From G963662675 sp963676845 (GTDB taxonomy: Bacteria; Bacteroidota; Bacteroidia; Bacteroidales; Prolixibacteraceae), in assembly GCA_963676845.2 (NCBI GenBank), contig CAXXKK010000020.1, forward strand, positions 69,538 to 133,537: 64,000 nucleotides of DNA, written 5' to 3'. Of the stretch, positions 59,827 to 64,000 are shown piece after piece (position 1 is the stretch's first letter; every line of letters begins with the position of its first letter). The position numbers were made by a program, and so were the translations under genes. Below the pieces are notes generated by a model. The model was given only the letters and a program-made list of their open reading frames with translations, searched no databases and was not told the origin of the DNA.

Positions 59827-61656
59827 ATGAAATACAAATTAAGATCTGCAACAACTACCGAAGGTCGAAGAATGGCTGGAGCACGTAGTTTATGGCGTGC
59901 AAATGGAGTTAAAGAAGAACAGTTTGGAAAACCAATTATTGCTGTTGTAAACTCGTTTACTCAATTTGTTCCGGGGCACGTGCATTTGCATGAAATAGGT
60001 CAGCAAATTAAAGGTGAAATTGAAAAACAAGGATGTTTTGCAGCTGAGTTTAATACAATTGCAATTGATGATGGTATTGCAATGGGACACGATGGGATGC
60101 TATATTCTCTTCCTTCACGTGATGTAATTGCTGATAGCGTTGAGTATATGTGTAATGCACATAAAGTAGATGCAATGGTTTGTATTTCAAACTGCGATAA
60201 AATTACTCCAGGAATGCTGATGGCTGCAATGCGATTGAATATTCCTGCAATTTTTGTTTCAGGTGGTCCAATGGAAGCTGGAAACATCGAAGGTAAAGAC
60301 TATGATTTAGTAGATGTAATGGTAATGGGAGCTGATCAGAATGTTGAAGAAGATCTTTTATCCAAGGTTGAAAGAGATGCATGTCCAACTTGTGGTAGTT
60401 GTTCCGGTATGTTTACTGCTAACTCAATGAACTGTCTGGCAGAAGCTTTAGGCCTTGCTTTACCCGGAAACGGTACAATTGTAGCTACACATGCTAATCG
60501 TAAAAAGTTATTTGAAGATGCAGCTTCACGTATCATTGAAATGACTTACGATTATTACGATAAAGGAAATGAAAGTATCCTTCCCCGAAATATTGCAACA
60601 AAAGCGGCATTTGATAATGCAATGAAGTTAGATATTGCAATGGGAGGATCAACCAATACTGTCTTACACATTTTGGCTGTTGCCCAGGAAGCAGGTGTTG
60701 ATTTTACTATGCAAGACATTAACGAATTATCTAAAGTAACTCCAAACCTTTGTAAGGTTGCGCCAAACGGACACTATCACATACAGGATGTGAACCGTGC
60801 AGGAGGTATTTTAGGTATTCTTGCCGAGTTGAACCGTGGTGGACATATGGATATATCGGTTCCTCGCGCTGATGGTTTAACTCTTGGTGAAGCTATTAAC
60901 AAATACGATATAATGAATCCTGACGCTCAGGAAGAGGATCTTAAAAGATTCAAGTCTGCTCCTGGTGGTGTCAGGAACTTAGTCATGGGATCACAGGAAA
61001 GCTACTACAAGGAGTTTGACAAAGATCGTGCCTCTGGTTGTATCCGTAATGTTGAAAATGCTTACAACAAAGATGGTGGATTAGCTATCCTTTACGGAAA
61101 TATTGCAGAAGACGGATGTATTGTTAAAACGGCAGGAGTAGATCCATCGGTGTTCCAGTTTCAGGGTGTAGCTCGTGTATTTGAATCACAGGAAGATGCA
61201 GTTAATGGTATTTTAGGTGATGCTGTACAAGCTGGAGATGTAGTGATTATCCGTTATGAAGGACCTAAAGGTGGCCCTGGAATGCAGGAAATGTTATATC
61301 CTACATCGTACCTGAAATCAATGAAGCTGGATAAAGTTTGTGCTTTATTAACTGATGGTCGCTTCTCTGGAGGGACTTCAGGATTGTCTATTGGACATGC
61401 TTCACCTGAGGCTGCAGCCGGAGGTCTTATAGCACTGGTTAAAGATGGAGATCCTATTGAAATTGATATTCCTGCTCGTAAAATTGAGGTTAAATTGAGT
61501 CAGGAAGAAATAGAAAAAAGAAGAAAAGAAGAAGAAGCCAAGGGGAAAGATGCATATACTCCTGTTGGCCGAAACAGAAAAATAAGCAAAGCGCTAAAAG
61601 CCTATGCCAGCCTGGTTTCATCGGCAGACAAAGGTGCAATTCGCTTAATCGATTAA
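59827..61656 (+). CDS. ilvD: Dihydroxy-acid dehydratase
   Basis: IlvD dehydrates the dihydroxy acids to the keto-acid precursors of valine and isoleucine. The 609-residue enzyme has the iron-sulfur cluster cysteines in VCISNCDKITPGMLMAAMRL and DACPTCGSCSGMFTANSMNC. The catalytic region GRFSGGTSGLSIGHASPEAA is near the C-terminus. AFDNAMKLDIAMGGSTNTVL is another landmark. It is the first structural gene after the tandem attenuators and is followed by ilvB after 22 bases. Confidence 0.98.
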   Translation: MKYKLRSATTTEGRRMAGARSLWRANGVKEEQFGKPIIAVVNSFTQFVPGHVHLHEIGQQIKGEIEKQGCFAAEFNTIAIDDGIAMGHDGMLYSLPSRDVIADSVEYMCNAHKVDAMVCISNCDKITPGMLMAAMRLNIPAIFVSGGPMEAGNIEGKDYDLVDVMVMGADQNVEEDLLSKVERDACPTCGSCSGMFTANSMNCLAEALGLALPGNGTIVATHANRKKLFEDAASRIIEMTYDYYDKGNESILPRNIATKAAFDNAMKLDIAMGGSTNTVLHILAVAQEAGVDFTMQDINELSKVTPNLCKVAPNGHYHIQDVNRAGGILGILAELNRGGHMDISVPRADGLTLGEAINKYDIMNPDAQEEDLKRFKSAPGGVRNLVMGSQESYYKEFDKDRASGCIRNVENAYNKDGGLAILYGNIAEDGCIVKTAGVDPSVFQFQGVARVFESQEDAVNGILGDAVQAGDVVIIRYEGPKGGPGMQEMLYPTSYLKSMKLDKVCALLTDGRFSGGTSGLSIGHASPEAAAGGLIALVKDGDPIEIDIPARKIEVKLSQEEIEKRRKEEEAKGKDAYTPVGRNRKISKALKAYASLVSSADKGAIRLID

Positions 61657-61678
61657 GTAACAACAAAAATTCAATTAT

Positions 61679-63376
61679 ATGGCAACAAAGCGTATTACCG
61701 GATCACAAGCTGTAATTCAGTCTTTACTGGAAGAAGGCGTTGATACCATTTTTGGGTATCCTGGTGGGGCAATTATGCCGATTTATGATGCCCTTTACGA
61801 TTTTGACACACAAGTTACGCATATATTAACCCGTCATGAGCAGGGTGCAATTCACGCTGCCGAGGGTTATGCTAAAGTCTCGGGAAAAACAGGGGTCTGC
61901 TTTGCAACTTCTGGCCCAGGGGCAACAAACCTGATTACCGGAATTGCAGATGCAATGATCGATTCAATTCCATTGGTTTGTATAACAGGACAGGTTGCTT
62001 CACCACTTCTGGGAACCGATGCATTTCAGGAATCAGATGTAGTTGGTATTTCAATGCCTGTGACAAAATGGAATTATCAGGTAACCTCGGCAGACGAAAT
62101 TCCGGAAGCTATAGCTAAAGCATTTTACATTGCAAGCACTGGACGTCCTGGACCTGTGTTGTTGGATATTGCGAAGGATGCTCAATCTCAGGAACTTGAT
62201 TTTGAGTATAAAAAATGTACAAAGATTCGCTCGTATATTCCAGAAGTTCCTGTTGATCCGTTTAAAGTACAGGAAGCTGCAAAATTGATTGATAAAGCTA
62301 AAAAACCGTTGTTGTTTTTTGGACAAGGTGTAATCATCTCCAATGCAGAAGATGAACTAAAAGCTTTTGTTGAGAAAACAGGAATTCCTGCGGCCTGGAC
62401 ATTGCTTGGTCTTTCGGCTATGCCAACAGATCATCCATTAAATGTTGGAATGTTGGGAATGCACGGTAATTATGGTCCAAATATTAAAACCAATGAAGCA
62501 GACTTGATTATTGCTGTTGGTATGCGTTTCGATGATCGTGTTACAGGTAAGGTTAGTGCCTATGCTACAAATGCAAAGATCATCCATCTTGAAGTTGATC
62601 CTGCTGAAATTGATAAGATTGTTAAGACAGATGTTGCCGTTTTAGGTGATGCTAAAAAATCACTGGCAATGTTAACAAACAATGTAAAGGAAAATAAACA
62701 TGATGCATGGGTGCAGGAGTTTCGTGATTGCGATAAAGTAGAGCATGAAAAAGTCATAGATAAAGATATTACTCCTGCAAAAGATGGATTGACAATGGGC
62801 GAAGTTATTCGCAAAACGTCGGAGGCAACTGAAAACAAAGCTGTTTTAGTTACCGATGTTGGTCAACAGCAAATGATGGCGGCTCGATATTTTAAGTTTA
62901 CGCAATCTAAAAGTGTAGTAACTTCGGGAGGTTTAGGAACAATGGGATATGGTGTGCCTGCTTCATTGGGAGCTCAAATTGGGGCGCAAGACCGTACTGT
63001 TGTTTGCTTTGTTGGTGACGGAGGTTTTCAGATGACCTTGCAGGAATTAGGTACGATTGTTCAAAATAGATTGCCAGTAAAAATTGTTATTTTGAATAAT
63101 AATTTTCTGGGAATGGTTCGCCAGTGGCAGCAATTGTTTTTTGAAAGACGCTATTCTTTTACTGAATTGCATAATCCGGATTTCATTACGATTGCCAAAG
63201 GATTTGGAATGGCTGGTCATAAGGTTGAAAAAAGAGAAGACCTTGATGCCGGAATTAAACAAATGGTAGAACATGATGGGCCTTACTTGTTAGAGGTTGT
63301 TGTTGAAAAAGAAGATAACGTATTCCCAATGGTTCCGGCAGGTTCTTCGGTATCCGATATTATTCTTGAAGCATAA
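61679..63376 (+). CDS. ilvB: Acetolactate synthase, large (catalytic) subunit
   Basis: IlvB condenses two pyruvates, or pyruvate and 2-ketobutyrate, using thiamine diphosphate and FAD. The 565-residue protein begins RITGSQAVIQSLLEEGVDTI, with the catalytic Glu in ILTRHEQGAIHAAEGYAKVS. The thiamine diphosphate motif GDGGFQMTLQELGTIVQNRL and NNNFLGMVRQWQQLFFERRY are at the C-terminal domain. It is paired with the regulatory subunit gene that follows after 17 bases. Confidence 0.98.
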   Translation: MATKRITGSQAVIQSLLEEGVDTIFGYPGGAIMPIYDALYDFDTQVTHILTRHEQGAIHAAEGYAKVSGKTGVCFATSGPGATNLITGIADAMIDSIPLVCITGQVASPLLGTDAFQESDVVGISMPVTKWNYQVTSADEIPEAIAKAFYIASTGRPGPVLLDIAKDAQSQELDFEYKKCTKIRSYIPEVPVDPFKVQEAAKLIDKAKKPLLFFGQGVIISNAEDELKAFVEKTGIPAAWTLLGLSAMPTDHPLNVGMLGMHGNYGPNIKTNEADLIIAVGMRFDDRVTGKVSAYATNAKIIHLEVDPAEIDKIVKTDVAVLGDAKKSLAMLTNNVKENKHDAWVQEFRDCDKVEHEKVIDKDITPAKDGLTMGEVIRKTSEATENKAVLVTDVGQQQMMAARYFKFTQSKSVVTSGGLGTMGYGVPASLGAQIGAQDRTVVCFVGDGGFQMTLQELGTIVQNRLPVKIVILNNNFLGMVRQWQQLFFERRYSFTELHNPDFITIAKGFGMAGHKVEKREDLDAGIKQMVEHDGPYLLEVVVEKEDNVFPMVPAGSSVSDIILEA

Positions 63377-63393
63377 TCTTAAAATGAATCAAA

Positions 63394-63936
63394 ATGAAAA
63401 AAGAATTTATAATTACCATATTTTCGGAAAATAATATTGGTTTATTAAACCGGATTACCATCAATTTTACACGTCGTAAAATGAATATTGAGAGCTTAAC
63501 CGTTTCTCAATCTGCAATTCCAGGTATTTCTAAATTTACCATTGTTGTAAATGAAACAGAAGACCGTATACAAAAAGTGGTTGGGCAATTGGAAAAAGTT
63601 GTAGACGTGCTAAAAGCTTTTTATCATACGAATGATGAAATGATTTATCAGGAGATAGCTCTTTATAAAGTACCAATTGAGGCTTTATATGAGAGTGATC
63701 AGGTTGAAAAAATTGTTCGTAAGGCAAGTGCCCGTATTTTAGAGATTACGAGGGATTATATTGTAATTGAAAAGACAGGGCATAAGGAGGAAACGCAAGC
63801 TTTGCTGGAATTGCTTAACCAGTTCCACGTAATGCAGTTTATTCGTTCCGGAAGAATTGCGATTACCCGTGATCCGATTGAACGTCTTTCAGAATTTCTT
63901 AAAGAACGTGATGCATTAATTAATCAGGCAGATTAA
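63394..63936 (+). CDS. ilvN: Acetolactate synthase, small (regulatory) subunit
   Basis: IlvN binds valine and gives feedback control of acetolactate synthase. The 180-residue protein has an N-terminal ACT domain (EFIITIFSENNIGLLNRITI, FTRRKMNIESLTVSQSAIPG) and the usual C-terminal domain (EIALYKVPIEALYESDQVEK, LLNQFHVMQFIRSGRIAITR). Feedback by valine on this subunit complements the transcription attenuation upstream. Further ilv/leu genes probably follow beyond the window. Confidence 0.96.
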   Translation: MKKEFIITIFSENNIGLLNRITINFTRRKMNIESLTVSQSAIPGISKFTIVVNETEDRIQKVVGQLEKVVDVLKAFYHTNDEMIYQEIALYKVPIEALYESDQVEKIVRKASARILEITRDYIVIEKTGHKEETQALLELLNQFHVMQFIRSGRIAITRDPIERLSEFLKERDALINQAD

Positions 63937-63958
63937 TTTGAGTATAAAACAATTGAAT

Positions 63959-63988
63959 TCACCCGGTTGCTTCATTGCTTCCGGGTGA
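63959..63988 (+). terminator. Hairpin after ilvN, possible terminator
   Basis: TCACCCGG (63959-63966) pairs with CCGGGTGA (63981-63988) around a 14-base loop. The T tract after it is broken (GTTTCTGTT), so termination may be partial. Confidence 0.55.
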
Positions 63989-64000
63989 GTTTCTGTTAGA

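Noticed and set aside
1..64000. tRNA, rRNA or tmRNA genes
   Set aside because: No cloverleaf-type or rRNA-like sequence was recognised in the gaps by eye; a covariance search could still find a small RNA I missed.

Overview
The window reads as a chromosomal segment of an AT-rich member of the Bacteroidota. Evidence is two SusC/SusD pairs, an ECF sigma/FecR pair, proteins largely confined to that phylum (OstA-like, DUF4835, DUF4924, the Bacteroidota BamD and omega-like subunits) and repeated TAnnTTTG promoter boxes, several with a TTTG about 18-23 bases upstream. Pyruvate:ferredoxin oxidoreductase suggests an anaerobe or facultative anaerobe. Gene order and protein style fit Marinilabiliales-type bacteria; this placement is inference.

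Layout. 1-7.6 kb (minus): envelope biogenesis block (OstA/LptA-like, MoxR ATPase, three SurA-type chaperones) and guaB. 8.1-11.5 kb: cold-shock-domain protein, recQ, an NAD-binding epimerase-like protein. 11.8-14.0 kb: a DUF4143-type ATPase and the 5' part of nifJ, both shredded by about a dozen single-base insertions; this looks like unpolished sequence rather than biology. 16.8-30.1 kb: ECF sigma factor, FecR anti-sigma factor, SusC1 (with STN domain)-SusD1, a 1-kb regulatory gap, and a second SusC2 (no STN)-SusD2. 30.2-33.0 kb: a mirrored 20-bp-period repeat array, then a secreted YdjC/ChbG-like deacetylase and two SGNH proteins, the second apparently catalytically dead. 33.1-47.8 kb: housekeeping (hsp20, trmD, addB-like nuclease, acyl-ACP thioesterase, miaA, smpB, udk, manA, engB, prs, rplY, pth). 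47.8-58.8 kb: Nif11-like small protein, alpha-oxoamine synthase, bamD, omega-like subunit, coaBC, DUF4835, recN, envelope proteins, PBP4. 58.8-64 kb: DoxX and the ilvD-ilvB-ilvN operon behind two tandem leader-peptide attenuators.

The most unusual signals are non-coding. (1) Both susC genes have a leader holding a strong Shine-Dalgarno followed by a two-codon ORF (ATG-NNN-stop), then two hairpins with equal loop sizes, in a phylum that mostly does not use Shine-Dalgarno. (2) At 30257-30471, six TCCTTTT(A) boxes face six TAAAAGGA boxes with exact 20-bp spacing and mirror symmetry. (3) The ilv operon carries two complete, consecutive attenuators, each with its own branched-chain-rich leader peptide.

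No rRNA, tRNA, CRISPR array, prophage or insertion sequence was recognised. Several starts were moved from the longest reading frame to downstream codons using promoter position, signal peptides or family length. All coordinates and pairings were worked out by eye; no searches were run.
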